Origin: Candidatus Hydrogenedentota bacterium
GTDB taxonomy: Bacteria > Hydrogenedentota > Hydrogenedentia > Hydrogenedentales > SLHB01
Length of the DNA stretch: 51,092 bases
Assembly (NCBI GenBank): GCA_903925285.1
Contig: CAIYET010000536.1
Coordinates: 1-51,092, forward strand
Direction: 5' to 3'
Shown: in pieces, positions 1-10,517 of the stretch
How positions within the stretch are numbered: position 1 is the stretch's first letter
Layout: each line of letters begins with the position of its first letter
The notes under the pieces: model-generated
What the model saw: only the letters and a program-made list of their open reading frames with translations
What the model was told of the DNA's origin: nothing
The model's database searches: none
Translations under genes and position numbers: made by a program

Positions 1-81
1 CGCACCGGGATATCCCTTGGCGGGGTGCTCGCCAGCAAGAACCGCCTCCGTTTCACCCGGTACGACAAGTTTACCAGAGCA

Positions 82-130
82 TCACTGAACGATGTCCTGG
101 CACATAATTCACTGAACGATGTCCTGGCAC
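82..130. repeat. Two tandem copies of TCACTGAACGATGTCCTGGCAC (82-103 and 109-130, 27-bp spacing); possibly the outer end of an insertion sequence lying left of the window
   Basis: Two identical 22-mers read directly from the sequence; IS attribution is from memory of similar repeated GAACGATGTCCTG ends and is unverified. Confidence 0.5.
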
Positions 131-240
131 TTAAGACCTAATTCCTAATTCATCCTTTTTACGCCGGTGATTGCGATCAGACCGAGCAAGGCGCCCAGCC
201 CGGCCAACCCGGCAACAGGCAATTCGTTTTCAACCTGAAC

Positions 241-1200
241 CGTCGCCACATAGTCCTGGCCGGTCAGCGTGCTGGCCACGCTCGTGTAAGTCGTGGTTAC
301 CGGCGCAAACGTATAGTCCGTCAGCGTCGGCGTCGCCGTCCCGCTGAAACCAGCGTGTACCGTCGCGATGTAAGTGCCGTCGCCAATCGTTACCGGATTG
401 CCCGGCAGACCCGAAATGGTCACACCCGCGAGGCCGACGCCGTCTACAGTCACCGTCCCGGAAATCGTGTAGGTGCTGACCGTCGCCGCATAGTTCTGGC
501 CGCTCTGATTGCTGGTCACGTTCGTGTAGATCGTGTTTACCGGCGCGAACGTATAGCCTGCCAGCGTCGGCGTCGCCGTCCCGCTGAAACCATAGTTCAC
601 CGTCGCCATGTAGACACCGCTGGCATTCGTCACCAGATTACCCGGCAGACCCAAAATGGTCACACCTTCGAGGCCGACCCCACCCTCGGCCACCATCCCG
701 GAAATCGTGTAGGTGATGGCCGTTGCCGTATAGTCTTGGGCGGTCTGATTGCCGGTCACGCTCGTGTAGGTCTTGCTCACCGGCGCAAACGTGTAGCCAG
801 CCAGCATCGGCGTCGCCGTTCCGCTGAAACCATAGTCCACGGTCGCGGTGTAGACGCCGCTACCATTCGTTACGGGATTGCCCGGCAGACCCGAAATGGT
901 CACACCTCCAAGGCCGACGCCGTCTACGGTAGCCGTCCCGGAAATCGTGTAAGTGACGACAGTTGCCGTGTAGTCCTGGCCGGTCTGATTGCCGGTCACG
1001 TTTGTGTAAATCATGTTTAGCGGCGCGAACGTATAGCCAGCCAGCGTCGGTGTTACCGTCGCGCCGAAACCAGCGATCACCGTCGCAGTGTAGGCGCCGT
1101 TGGCAATCGTTACCGGAGGTCCCGGCAGACCCGAAAGGGTCACGCCTTCGAGGCCGACCCCGCCCACAGTCACCGTCCCCGAAACCGTGTAGGTGAGCGA
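241..1200 (-). repeat. Four tandem 240-bp repeats encoding ~80-aa beta-sandwich (CarboxypepD_reg-like) units
   Basis: CCCGGCAGAC recurs at 401, 641, 881 and 1121, exactly 240 bp apart; protein repeats TYTISGTVTVDGVGLxGVTISGLPGNPVT...GYTFAPV...YTSVTGNQTxQDYTATV. Confidence 0.9.
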
Positions 1201-2559
1201 CATGGTGTCGATCACGATGGCCTTGCTCCCACCCAACGAATTCACCGTGTACAGAGTCGGCAACGTCAATGCCGCGTTATTCGTCGCCGCATCCATCAAG
1301 GTTGCCGGAGCCGTCAAGGTCAACGCCCCCGTGCTCAGATATTCCAGGTCCAGCGACGCGTCCCCCGCCGTAACCGTGTAATTGAACGTCAGCACCGCCG
1401 TGCCGCTGCCGCCCGAATAGACAGCCTGCCGATCCGGGGTCCCGGTCTCGAGTTGCAACTGCGCGGACCCGGCGCCCGCAGAATACGTCACCGGCTCGCT
1501 GAACGTCACCAAGACAGGCACAATCTGGCCTGTGCTATAAGTCCCATTCGCAAGGCTGCTCGACACACTCGATACCGTCGGCGCAATCGAGTCATAGGCC
1601 CGGCTCACCGTGTTCGACTCGAGATTATACGTCCCCGTGTCATCCGTGAACTGGCCCGCTGGGATCCAACAAGAGAACGTGAACTCACCCGAACCGCTCG
1701 GCACGAGGCTAAACGAATACGACGTGTCGCCACCCGTGAAATCCGAGATGCCGGCATTCGGGCTGTGCTCGATGTCGGCCTGGAAAATCACCGCCGCTTC
1801 ACTCAACGTCATCGTGACCGTGACCGCCCCGTTGACCGTGGGCGACGCCGTGCAAACCAGCGTCGCTGTCGGCGCAAAATCCACCTTGAACACGTGGAGT
1901 TCGTGCGCGGCCACGGGATTATCCACCGTGTCCGTCACCTGACCCAACTCGATCGAGACGCTGTAGTCGCCCTCGTCAACCACGTCCCACGTCCCGCCCG
2001 GAGGCGTGATCCGATACGTGGCGGTCACCAACTCCGCGTTCGTATCCGGACTGGACGACACGAACGTCGCAAGCACGTCCAACCCCGGACCCATCACGCG
2101 GATATCCAGACTATCCAGGGTGCCGACATTCACTGCCGTGTCATCCGAATACAGCACCGTGAACTCATAGACCGTCAAGTTCGAGTTCCGGTCCACATTC
2201 GGAATGGCGCCCACCTCCGCGACCGGCGGGTCTGCATCAATCAAATATGGACCGTAATCCAGCGTCCCGCCCGCCAAAGACTCCGCGTTGAACGACTCGA
2301 GATGCAGGTAGTAAGAACCGCGTCCTGTCGGGCTATACCCCAACAGCCCCGTAGACCAGTCCGCCTCCGTGCCCAAGAATTCATAGGTCGCATTCGAGTT
2401 CCACGCGTACTTGAACTTGCTCGACTTGTATGCGCCGCCCCCATGCGTCCCCGCGCCGAATCCCGCCGGGTTCGAAAACGTGAACGTCGTTCCGCCTATG
2501 TACGGCGTGCCGACGGACTTGTCGCACGAGATGTTGTTCCCGATAGACGGTGGACCACA

Positions 2560-3690
2560 CAGCGTGTATTTCGACGCCGAGGCCGATGTCGTCGTGACGG
2601 ATTCGCCATTTCGCGATTGGCCGGAGAACGAGTATTGCGTGTTCGGCGTGAGGACCGAAGACGTCCACGGATTGTTGTTTGGCTGCCACGCCGAGGGCAG
2701 CGCTACTGTTGTGTTCGCGAATTGCAGGCCCGAAGTACCGCTCGATAGATTACTTGGCGTGTTCGTCGAGACTACCGTAATGGCGGTCTGCCCAATGGCT
2801 GAAAACGCCAAGCCGGCCACCGCCTCGATCTGCGTGTATTTCGATGTCGAGGCCGCCGTCGTCGTCACGGATACGCTGTTGCGCGATTGCCCGGTAAAGG
2901 CATATTGCGTGTTCGGCGACAGGCCCAAGGACGTCCACGGATTGTTGTTCTGCTGCCACCCCGAGGGTTGCGCCACCGTCGTGTTCACGAATAGCAGGCC
3001 CGAAGTACCGCTCGACAGATTGCTCGGCACATTGCTCGATGCCACAGCGATCGCGTTCAGTCCAACGCTGGAAAACGCCAAGCTGGCCACCGGCTCGATT
3101 AACGTGTATTTCGAGGCCGAGGTCGCCGCCATCGTGACGGATTCGCCATTGCGCGATTGGCCCGTAAACGCGTACAGCGTGTTCGGCAACAGGCTCGATG
3201 ACGTCCACGGATTGTTGTTCGGCTGCCAGCCCGAGAAGGTTTGCGGAGCCGTCGTCTTCGAGAATTGCAGGCCCGACGTGCCCGACGCCAGATTGCTCGG
3301 TACGTTCGTCGAGGCTACCGTAATGGCGTTCTGCCCTACGGCTGAAAACGCCAGGTCGGCCACCGGCTCGATCAGCGTGTATTTCGACCCCGCTACAGCC
3401 GTCGTCGTCACGGATTCGCCGTTGCGCGATTGCCCGGTAAAGGCATATTGCGTGTTCGGCGACAGGCTCGAGGATACCCACGGCGTGTTGTTATGCTGCC
3501 ACGTCGAGGAGGTTGGCGGGGCCGTCGTCTTCGCGAATTGCAGGCCCGAATTGCTGCTGGTCAGATTGCTCGGCGTGTTAGTGGACGCCACACTGATGGA
3601 GTTCATCGCAACGCCGGAAAACGTCAACCCAGTACAGGCCTGGATCAGCGTCCACTCTGAATAATTCGTGGTTTTCGAACTGTCGACGCC
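2560..3690 (-). repeat. About four to five tandem ~270-bp repeats (fibronectin type III-like)
   Basis: CGTGTATT(T) anchor at about 2563, 2833, 3103 and 3376; protein repeats LAFSAVGQNAITVASTNVPSNLxSGTSGLQF...NNNPWTSSSLxPNTxYAFTGQSRNGESVT. Confidence 0.85.
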
Positions 3691-4924
3691 GTTGTTGGTC
3701 GCGCAAACCTGAAACGTATATTGCGTGTTCGAGACCAGGCCGGTGTGTTGCCACGAGATGGCGTCTGCCGCAGTGGTTATCCACAAATTCGTTGGCGTTC
3801 CCGTGCCTGTAATGTCATAAACTTTGAACCCCGTCTCATCGCCCGAATTGTCCTGCCACGTCCACGTGATCCTGGTCGAATCGACTGCCGTCGAGCCGGG
3901 ATTGCTCGGCGCTGTGGGCGGGGGCGGCGGGTCCGCATACGTTATGATCAGTAGTCCATTGCCAGATCTGACTCCATTCGCCCAAGAGACGGGGTTGACG
4001 CCTCGGTAACTGCTGCCCCCTCCGCCACCGCCAGCATGTAAACCATCCGAAGACCCTCCACCCCCTCCAGAATAGCCATAGCCGCCGCCGCCGCCCGTGC
4101 TATTGGTATAAGCAGCACCGGCAGCCAACCAGTATCCTGGCGCACCAGGTCCAATTGTCGCACCCGCACCACCACCACTCGATGTTCCTGGACTTCCACA
4201 GACGGTAGCATCAAAAACCCCATTGCTTTTCCCCTGTTGACCCAAGTCGTATCCGCCGTAGCCGCCGTCATCGTTGGTCGTGCCGCTCTTATAGCCCGCT
4301 CCACCGCCACCACCGGCAGCCAGCAATCTATGTCCATTATCCCCCCTCCACACTTCGGAACTTCCACCACCACCGCCGCACGGACCATTTAATCCGCCAG
4401 ATGCACCTAAATTAAAACTGCCTGCCGGGGAACCGCCTTGACCTCCAACCCATACGTCCAAAGTCTCTCCCGGCGTCACAACGAGCGACCCTTTTGCCAT
4501 TCCACCTAGTCACCCTGTGCCAGTAGCGGAATTTCCGCCCTGAGCGCCATAGGCTTCAACGGTTATCTCAATGACTCCGGCGGGCACTGTGAACGATTGC
4601 TCAGCGCCCGTGAAGTTGTACGTCTGAGTCACCACTGCTTGCGCTGTCGAGGCTAGTATCGCCGCCGCACTAAGAATCAGGACCAGAATCATTTTGTTCA
4701 TTTCGGGCATCCTCCACGTATAACATGTCGCTTTTTCTCATTTATGATCATGAAATCGGCGCCAAGTCCTTTTCCAACCCCGCGCCTTCGCCGACAGAAT
4801 CGCAAGAATTCCCAACAAACCACCTATTCGTCTCCGCGGCCTCTACTACGCCGCAACGGACAACGAGTCTTATTCACTGCACACGGGCAACGCCAAACCT
4901 CTCAGAGGTTGTGAAGAAATGCCG

Positions 4925-4990
4925 TTCTCGTAGGGCGGGATTAATTCCCGCCGATTTGCGGAGGCGGGAATCAATCCCGCCCTACGAGAA
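4925..4990. repeat. 66-bp inverted repeat with nested palindromes in each arm
   Basis: TTCTCGTAGGGCGGGATTAATTCCCGCC-GATTTGCGGA-GGCGGGAATCAATCCCGCCCTACGAGAA; 28-bp arms with one mismatch. Confidence 0.9.
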
Positions 4991-5160
4991 CATGCGAGAA
5001 TTGAGTCTGTTTTCGTCATCCACCTCCACTGAAACACGCGAGTCGATATATTCACAAGCTCTCAGTAGTAAGTAGCAATCATGATGCTACTAGTATGATC
5101 CTAATGCAATGTGGCTACTGACTACTTACTACGTACTACTATCAAGCGTTATTTTCGGGC

Positions 5161-5189
5161 TTGAAAACGGCGTCGGGCTGTGGTAAGGT
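5161..5189 (+). promoter_or_regulatory. Candidate sigma70-type promoter upstream of kdsB
   Basis: TTGAAA-N17-TAAGGT. Confidence 0.35.
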
Positions 5190-5285
5190 AAGATCCCGTT
5201 AGAAAGACGGGCCTCGCCAATGTTTTTTCTAGCCTTCGACGCAGTGGGTTTTGGCCGATTTTCGCTTGTAAGGTGCTGTGACGCA

Positions 5286-6038
5286 ATGAGTTGTGCTTTA
5301 CACGATAAAGTCCTCGCGGTGATTCCGGCACGATTTGCCTCCACGCGTTTTCCAGGCAAAATCATCGCGCCGCTGGCGGGAAAACCACTTGTGGTGCATA
5401 CGTTCGAGCGGACGCGTCAAGCGCGCTTGGTCGATGAAGTCATTGTCGCGACGGACGATGCGCGCGTGGCGGCCGCAGTGGCGCCATACGGCGTGCCGGT
5501 GGCGATGACGCGCGGGGATCATCCGAGCGGCACGGACCGCATCGCGGAAGTGGCCGCGCGCTCGGACGCGGCGATTGTGGTCAACGTGCAGGGGGACGAG
5601 CCGTTGATCGATCCGAACACGATCGACGCGGCGATCCGGGCGCTACTCGATGACGCTTCGTTGCCGATGGCCACGGTGCGTCGGCTGATTGCGGATCGTG
5701 CGTTTGTCGACGATCCGAACGTGGTCAAGGTCGTGTGCGATATCCGGGGACGTGCAATTTACTTCAGTCGGCACGCGATCCCGTACGTGCGCGACGCGGT
5801 GGAGCGCGCGGCGGCGTGCCATTGGCAACACATCGGGCTTTATGCGTACCGCCGCGATTTTCTGTTGCGGTACGCGAAGTTGCCGCAGACGCCGTTGGAG
5901 AAGCTGGAGAATCTCGAGCAGCTTCGCGTGCTCGAGAACGGCTTCGACATCGCGGTCGTGGATACTCAATACGAAAGCATCGGCGTGGATACGCCGGAGG
6001 ATTTGGAAAAGGCGCGGGCGTTGATTGAAACGCAGTAA
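5286..6038 (+). CDS. kdsB: 3-deoxy-manno-octulosonate cytidylyltransferase (CMP-KDO synthetase)
   Basis: VIPARFASTRFPGKxLA-type N-terminus, VNVQGDEPLIDP motif; internal Met chosen as start. Confidence 0.95.
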   Translation: MSCALHDKVLAVIPARFASTRFPGKIIAPLAGKPLVVHTFERTRQARLVDEVIVATDDARVAAAVAPYGVPVAMTRGDHPSGTDRIAEVAARSDAAIVVNVQGDEPLIDPNTIDAAIRALLDDASLPMATVRRLIADRAFVDDPNVVKVVCDIRGRAIYFSRHAIPYVRDAVERAAACHWQHIGLYAYRRDFLLRYAKLPQTPLEKLENLEQLRVLENGFDIAVVDTQYESIGVDTPEDLEKARALIETQ

Positions 6039-6059
6039 ACAAAAGGGAGAGGGGTCTAC

Positions 6060-7691
6060 ATGCCGAAGTATGTGTTCGTGACGGGCGGAGTCGTATCGTC
6101 GGTGGGCAAAGGCGTTCTGGCGGCGAGCCTGGGGCTGCTGCTCGAGTACCGCGGCCTCAAGGTCGCCATGATGAAGTTGGACCCGTACATCAACGTGGAC
6201 CCCGGCACCATGAATCCCTACGAACACGGAGAAGTGTTCGTGACGGATGACGGCGCGGAGACCGACCTCGACCTCGGCCATTATCAGCGCTTCACGCATG
6301 CGCACCTGTCGCAGAAGAGCAACGTTACGACCGGCGGCATCTACAATGCCGTCATCCAGAAAGAGCGCCGCGGCGAGTATCTCGGCAAAACCGTCCAGGT
6401 CATCCCGCACATCACCGACGAGATCAAGTCGCGGATCCGCATGCTGACGACGGAAGAAAACAGCGATGTCGACATCGCTATCATCGAGATCGGCGGGACG
6501 GTCGGCGACATCGAAAGCCAGCCGTTTCTCGAAGCAATCCGGCAGTTCAAACTCGAGGTTGGCACGCGTGAATGCTGCTACGTGCACGTGACGCTCGTGC
6601 CGTACATCGAAGCAGCGGGCGAACTCAAAACGAAACCGACTCAGCATAGCGTGCGCGCGTTGCGCGACATCGGCATCCAGCCCAACGTCATCGTCTGCCG
6701 GACCGGTTCGCACAAGCTCGGTGTCGATCAACGGCGCAAGGTCGCGTTGTTCTGCGACGTTTCGGACAACGCCATTATCAGCGCCGAGGACATCACGCCG
6801 TTCTATGCAATTCCGCTGAATCTGAAGAATCAGGGACTGGACGACACCGTCCTTGAACTGCTCGACATCGAAGCGCCGGAGGGGGACCTTTCGGAATGGC
6901 GAACGATCGTCGACCGTCTGATTTCGGCGACGGAGGTGGTTCGCATCGCGGCGGTCGGCAAATATGTGAGCCATAACGATGCGTACAAGAGCATCAACGA
7001 GGCATTCGTGCATGCAGGCATCGCCAACGAGTGCAAGGTACAGCTCGAATGGGTCGATTCGGAATGCTTCGAACAGGGCGAGGATCCGGAAAAGGTGTTG
7101 GCGGACTACGACGGCGTGCTGATCGGCCCTGGATTCGGCTCGCGCGGCATCGAAGGCAAGATCAAGGCCGTGCGCTACGTGCGCGAGAACAAGAAGCCTT
7201 TCTTTGGCATCTGCCTGGGCATGCAGATCGCCGTGATCGAAATGACGCGGACCTGTCTCGGGCGTCCCGAAGCGAACTCGACCGAGTTCAACACGGAAAC
7301 GCCCGATCCCGTCGTGTCGCTGTTGACCGAACAGCTCGGCGTCCAGGCGATGGGCGGAACCATGCGCCTTGGCGCGTACCGTTGCGAATTGAAGGCAGGC
7401 ACGAAGGTCCGCGCCGCGTACGGGCAGGACGTGATCGGCGAACGGCATCGCCACCGCTACGAGTTCAACAACAATTACCGCGAGCCGCTCGAAAAGGCCG
7501 CCGGACTCGTCGTCAGCGGCATCCATCCGAAGATTGATCACGAGCTCGTCGAGATTATCGAACTCGAGGATCATCCGTGGTTCTGCGCATCGCAGTTCCA
7601 TCCCGAGTTCAAGAGCACGCCGCTCAATCCGCAGCCGTTGTTCCGCGATTTCGTGAAGGCGGCGCTCGCATGCCGCCGCGAACGTGGATAA
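6060..7691 (+). CDS. pyrG: CTP synthase
   Basis: [24 protein letters not shown]-terminus; C-terminal glutamine amidotransferase [15 protein letters not shown]. Confidence 0.98.
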   Translation: MPKYVFVTGGVVSSVGKGVLAASLGLLLEYRGLKVAMMKLDPYINVDPGTMNPYEHGEVFVTDDGAETDLDLGHYQRFTHAHLSQKSNVTTGGIYNAVIQKERRGEYLGKTVQVIPHITDEIKSRIRMLTTEENSDVDIAIIEIGGTVGDIESQPFLEAIRQFKLEVGTRECCYVHVTLVPYIEAAGELKTKPTQHSVRALRDIGIQPNVIVCRTGSHKLGVDQRRKVALFCDVSDNAIISAEDITPFYAIPLNLKNQGLDDTVLELLDIEAPEGDLSEWRTIVDRLISATEVVRIAAVGKYVSHNDAYKSINEAFVHAGIANECKVQLEWVDSECFEQGEDPEKVLADYDGVLIGPGFGSRGIEGKIKAVRYVRENKKPFFGICLGMQIAVIEMTRTCLGRPEANSTEFNTETPDPVVSLLTEQLGVQAMGGTMRLGAYRCELKAGTKVRAAYGQDVIGERHRHRYEFNNNYREPLEKAAGLVVSGIHPKIDHELVEIIELEDHPWFCASQFHPEFKSTPLNPQPLFRDFVKAALACRRERG

Positions 7692-8613
7692 CAACGTCGC
7701 ACGAGAACTGTTGCGGTACGCCATGGCGTATCGCGAGAAGGCGCAAGCCGCCGCGCTGGGCGGCGATGACGATGAACACGCAACGCGCGCGCTGGTCGGG
7801 GCGCAGGCGTGCTTGACCTGCGTGCGGGTGGCGCTCATGGCGGATTTGGAATCGCGCGCAACGGAATTGCGCGCGGCCATCGAGAATCCCGCCGTCGATG
7901 TGGATGTGTCGTTGCTCCGCAGGAATGTATCCGCGTTCAACGACCTGTTGCGCGCCAAACGGGCAGACCAGTTGGGCCACTTCATCGACTTGCCGCTCGA
8001 TGAATACCCCGCGCGCATTCGCGCACGCGCGGAGGCGCTCGGGATATGGCCGTCGCGGCATGCCCCGCGCCAACGACGCCGCTATACTATCGCCGGAATC
8101 GACATCGTACCGACACGGCGCGGATTCATTGTGTGGCTGATATGCCTGGGCGCGGCATTGCTCGCTTCGAGTTATTACCTCGGCGTATTGCGCCCGTTCA
8201 GCGAACTCGCCTTGACCGCTTCACCCGTCGACGTGCGCGGGAACGTTCAGGTGACGTGCCGTAACGACCGAAGATCCGCCGTTATGTTGTTCGTGCCAGA
8301 CTCGCCCGACGCGTTGCCTGCGGACTCGTCAACGGACTATGGCCTCGCGATCTATGCGCGCGAAAAAAATGGCGACGCCTACCGTTTGCTTCCCCCCATT
8401 CCCAACGCGTGGACATATTTAGGCGTTGTCCTGCAAGAGACCACTCCCATCGCGCTCGGCCCGTCACTCGCCTGCGAACTGACGTTTTCGCCCGCACGAG
8501 TCCGCGAAGCAACCGGCGTTTCCGTTACGCGTCTGCGACTCGTCCTCGCGCGGACCGGACGCGCCATGGCCGCTGCCTGCGAAATCGACATACCGCCCGC
8601 GCCGGGCAGATAA
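7684..8613 (+). CDS. Hypothetical protein with one predicted TM segment; GTG start overlapping the pyrG end
   Basis: Long ORF, hydrophobic [21 protein letters not shown] segment; overlaps pyrG stop by 8 nt. Confidence 0.75.
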   Translation: MDNNVARELLRYAMAYREKAQAAALGGDDDEHATRALVGAQACLTCVRVALMADLESRATELRAAIENPAVDVDVSLLRRNVSAFNDLLRAKRADQLGHFIDLPLDEYPARIRARAEALGIWPSRHAPRQRRRYTIAGIDIVPTRRGFIVWLICLGAALLASSYYLGVLRPFSELALTASPVDVRGNVQVTCRNDRRSAVMLFVPDSPDALPADSSTDYGLAIYAREKNGDAYRLLPPIPNAWTYLGVVLQETTPIALGPSLACELTFSPARVREATGVSVTRLRLVLARTGRAMAAACEIDIPPAPGR

Positions 8614-8627
8614 ACCTAAAAAAGGCA

Positions 8628-8650
8628 GTCAGAATTCTGACTCCTGAGCC
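8628..8650. repeat. Copy of dispersed GGCAGTCAGAATTC(TGACTCCTGA) intergenic repeat
   Basis: AACCTAAAAAAGGCAGTCAGAATTCTGACTCCTGAG. Confidence 0.7.
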
Positions 8651-8757
8651 TCTTGCAGAACCTCGGCTGTTTAGGCTTTAGGCTGTAGGCTTTAGGCTGT
8701 AGGCAGTGCCTAAAGCCTACAGCCTAAAGCCTAAAGCCGGTTTTGCAAGAGCCTCCC
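8645..8757. repeat. Long imperfect inverted repeat whose core is a heptanucleotide array (TTTAGGC/TGTAGGC)
   Basis: TTAGGCTTTAGGCTGTAGGCTTTAGGCTGTAGGC AGT GCCTAAAGCCTACAGCCTAAAGCCTAAAGCC flanked by GAGCCTCTTGCAGAACC / GGTTTTGCAAGAGCCTC. Confidence 0.85.
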
Positions 8758-8811
8758 CAGTATAGTTGAAGTCTGGCTGGGGAGCAAGCAAGCCTTTCCG
8801 TCCTGGTTGTT

Positions 8812-10434
8812 TCAGATTGCGATGAGCGACGGATCGTAGCCTTCGGGCTTTTCATAGCCGAGTAGCGCGAGCAGTGTTGCTGCTACGTTGCTGAGGGCTG
8901 CCGAGGGGACGTTTGCGAGCGCGAGGCGATTCGCGCCGCTGAAGTCCTTTACGATGAACGGCACGGGGTTGAGTGTGTGCGCCACCATGGACTCGCGCTT
9001 GCCTTTTTTCTCCGTGAACATGCAGTCGGCATTGCCGTGGTCGGCGGTGACGACGAGCATGCCTTTGGCCGCCGCGAGGGCAGGCAACAGGCGGCTCAGG
9101 CCGAGGTCCACGGATTCGACGGCGATGCGGATTGCCGGGACGATGCCGGTATGGCCAACCATGTCGCCGTTGGGATAGTTGAGCCGGATGAACCGGTGTT
9201 TTCCCGAAGCGATTGCACCGAGCACGCTGTCGGTGATCTCGGCGGATTTCATCCATGGCCGCAGGTTGAACATGATCTTGTCCGAGGGTATTTCGACGTA
9301 CGTTTCGAGCTGCTCGTCGATATAGCCCGAGTTGTTTCCGTTCCAAAAATAGGTCACGTGTCCGAATTTTTGCGTCTCGGAGATCGCGAACGACGTGACG
9401 CCCGCCGCGCACAGATATTGGCTGATCGTGCGGTCGATGGCGGGCGGTTCGACGAGGTAACTCTTCGGGATCAGCGCGTCGCCGTCGTACTGCATCAGGC
9501 CGGCGTAGAAGACGCTGGGGCGGCGTTTGCGGTCGAATTCGGCAAAATCGTCTTCGTCGAACGCGCGCGAGATCTCGATGGCACGGTCGCCCCGGAAGTT
9601 GAAGAAGACGACCGCGTCGCCGTCTTCGATGGTCCCGACGGGCTTGCCGTTCTCGACGATGACGAAGCTGTCGAGATATTGGTCGGTGCTGGTCGTATCT
9701 TCCATATAATAGGTTTGAACGGCTTGAGCGGCGGATGCGAACGGGCGGCCTTCGCCGAGGACATGCGTCTTCCAGCCGCGTTCGACGACACTCCAATTCG
9801 CGCCGTACCGGTCCATGGTCGTAACCATGCGTCCGCCGCCGGATGCGACACGGTAGTCCTTGCCGCCGGCGTTGATTTCGGCGAGTTTCTTTTCGAGGAT
9901 ATCGAGGTAAGACAGCGCGCTGCGTTCGCCGACGTCGCGTCCGTCGAGCAGCGGATGCACGCGTACGCGCGGCACGCCTTCCTCGGCGCAACGGTCGAGA
10001 AGCTCGAGCAACTGAGTGATGTGACTGTGCACGTTTCCGTCGGACAGCAGGCCAATGAAATGGACCGCACCGCCCTGGGCCGCTTGCGCGACGACCTTCT
10101 TCCATGCCGCGCCCGCAAACAGCGCCCCGCTGGCGATCGCCGCGTTGACTAGTTTGGCGCCCTGCGCAAAGACGCGTCCCGCGCCGAGCGCGTTGTGCCC
10201 GACTTCCGAGTTGCCCATGTCGTCGTCGCTGGGCAATCCGACCGCCTTCCCGTGCGCTTTCAGTTGCGTGTACAGCGGCTCGCCGAATAGCGCATCGAGT
10301 ACCGGCGTGTAAGCCATGAAGACGCCGTCGGATTCGTCGCGCTTACCGATGCCGACGCCGTCCATAATGACGAAGACCAGCGGTCCGGGAAACGGGGTAT
10401 AGTTGCTCGATGCTTTGAGGGAGAGAGCGCTCAC
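8812..10434 (-). CDS. gpmI: 2,3-bisphosphoglycerate-independent phosphoglycerate mutase
   Basis: FVIMDGVGIG, DDDMGNSEVGHNALGAGR, VVTADHGNAD motifs. Confidence 0.95.
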   Translation of the reverse strand: MSALSLKASSNYTPFPGPLVFVIMDGVGIGKRDESDGVFMAYTPVLDALFGEPLYTQLKAHGKAVGLPSDDDMGNSEVGHNALGAGRVFAQGAKLVNAAIASGALFAGAAWKKVVAQAAQGGAVHFIGLLSDGNVHSHITQLLELLDRCAEEGVPRVRVHPLLDGRDVGERSALSYLDILEKKLAEINAGGKDYRVASGGGRMVTTMDRYGANWSVVERGWKTHVLGEGRPFASAAQAVQTYYMEDTTSTDQYLDSFVIVENGKPVGTIEDGDAVVFFNFRGDRAIEISRAFDEDDFAEFDRKRRPSVFYAGLMQYDGDALIPKSYLVEPPAIDRTISQYLCAAGVTSFAISETQKFGHVTYFWNGNNSGYIDEQLETYVEIPSDKIMFNLRPWMKSAEITDSVLGAIASGKHRFIRLNYPNGDMVGHTGIVPAIRIAVESVDLGLSRLLPALAAAKGMLVVTADHGNADCMFTEKKGKRESMVAHTLNPVPFIVKDFSGANRLALANVPSAALSNVAATLLALLGYEKPEGYDPSLIAI

Positions 10435-10517
10435 GGTAGTTTATCCTTCCAATCCAGCGCGGCCTGTTCGACCTGGGGTTCGGTGAAGGTGCTCATGCGC
10501 CTGTCGTGTCCGCAATC

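Larger units (their letters stand above)
145..4710 (-). pseudogene. Large secreted/surface glycine-rich repeat protein interrupted by one in-frame TGA (4510-4512): signal peptide + start of Gly-rich domain (4510..4710), then Gly-rich domain, fibronectin-III-like repeats, Ig-like region, four CarboxypepD_reg-like repeats and a C-terminal LPVAG...TM...KRMN anchor (145..4500 and its upstream in-frame codons)
   Basis: ORFs 4510..4710 and 145..4500 are in the same frame separated only by TGA CTA GGT GGA; N-terminus MNKMILVLILSAAAILASTAQA looks like a signal peptide; C-terminus ELPVAGLAGLGALLGLIAITGVKRMN looks like a sorting/anchor signal. Confidence 0.8.

Noticed and set aside
2411-3664. 417-aa plus-strand ORF (and 355..1020, 1453..2748 plus)
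   Set aside because: Antisense to the repeat-rich surface protein. The apparent repeats mirror the real minus-strand repeats, and there are no recognisable domains.
4725-5075. 116-aa plus-strand ORF
   Set aside because: Spans the 4925-4990 inverted repeat; no protein-like features.
5643-8018. 791-aa minus-strand ORF
   Set aside because: Shadow of kdsB/pyrG in a GC-rich genome; Arg/His-rich translation without domain features.
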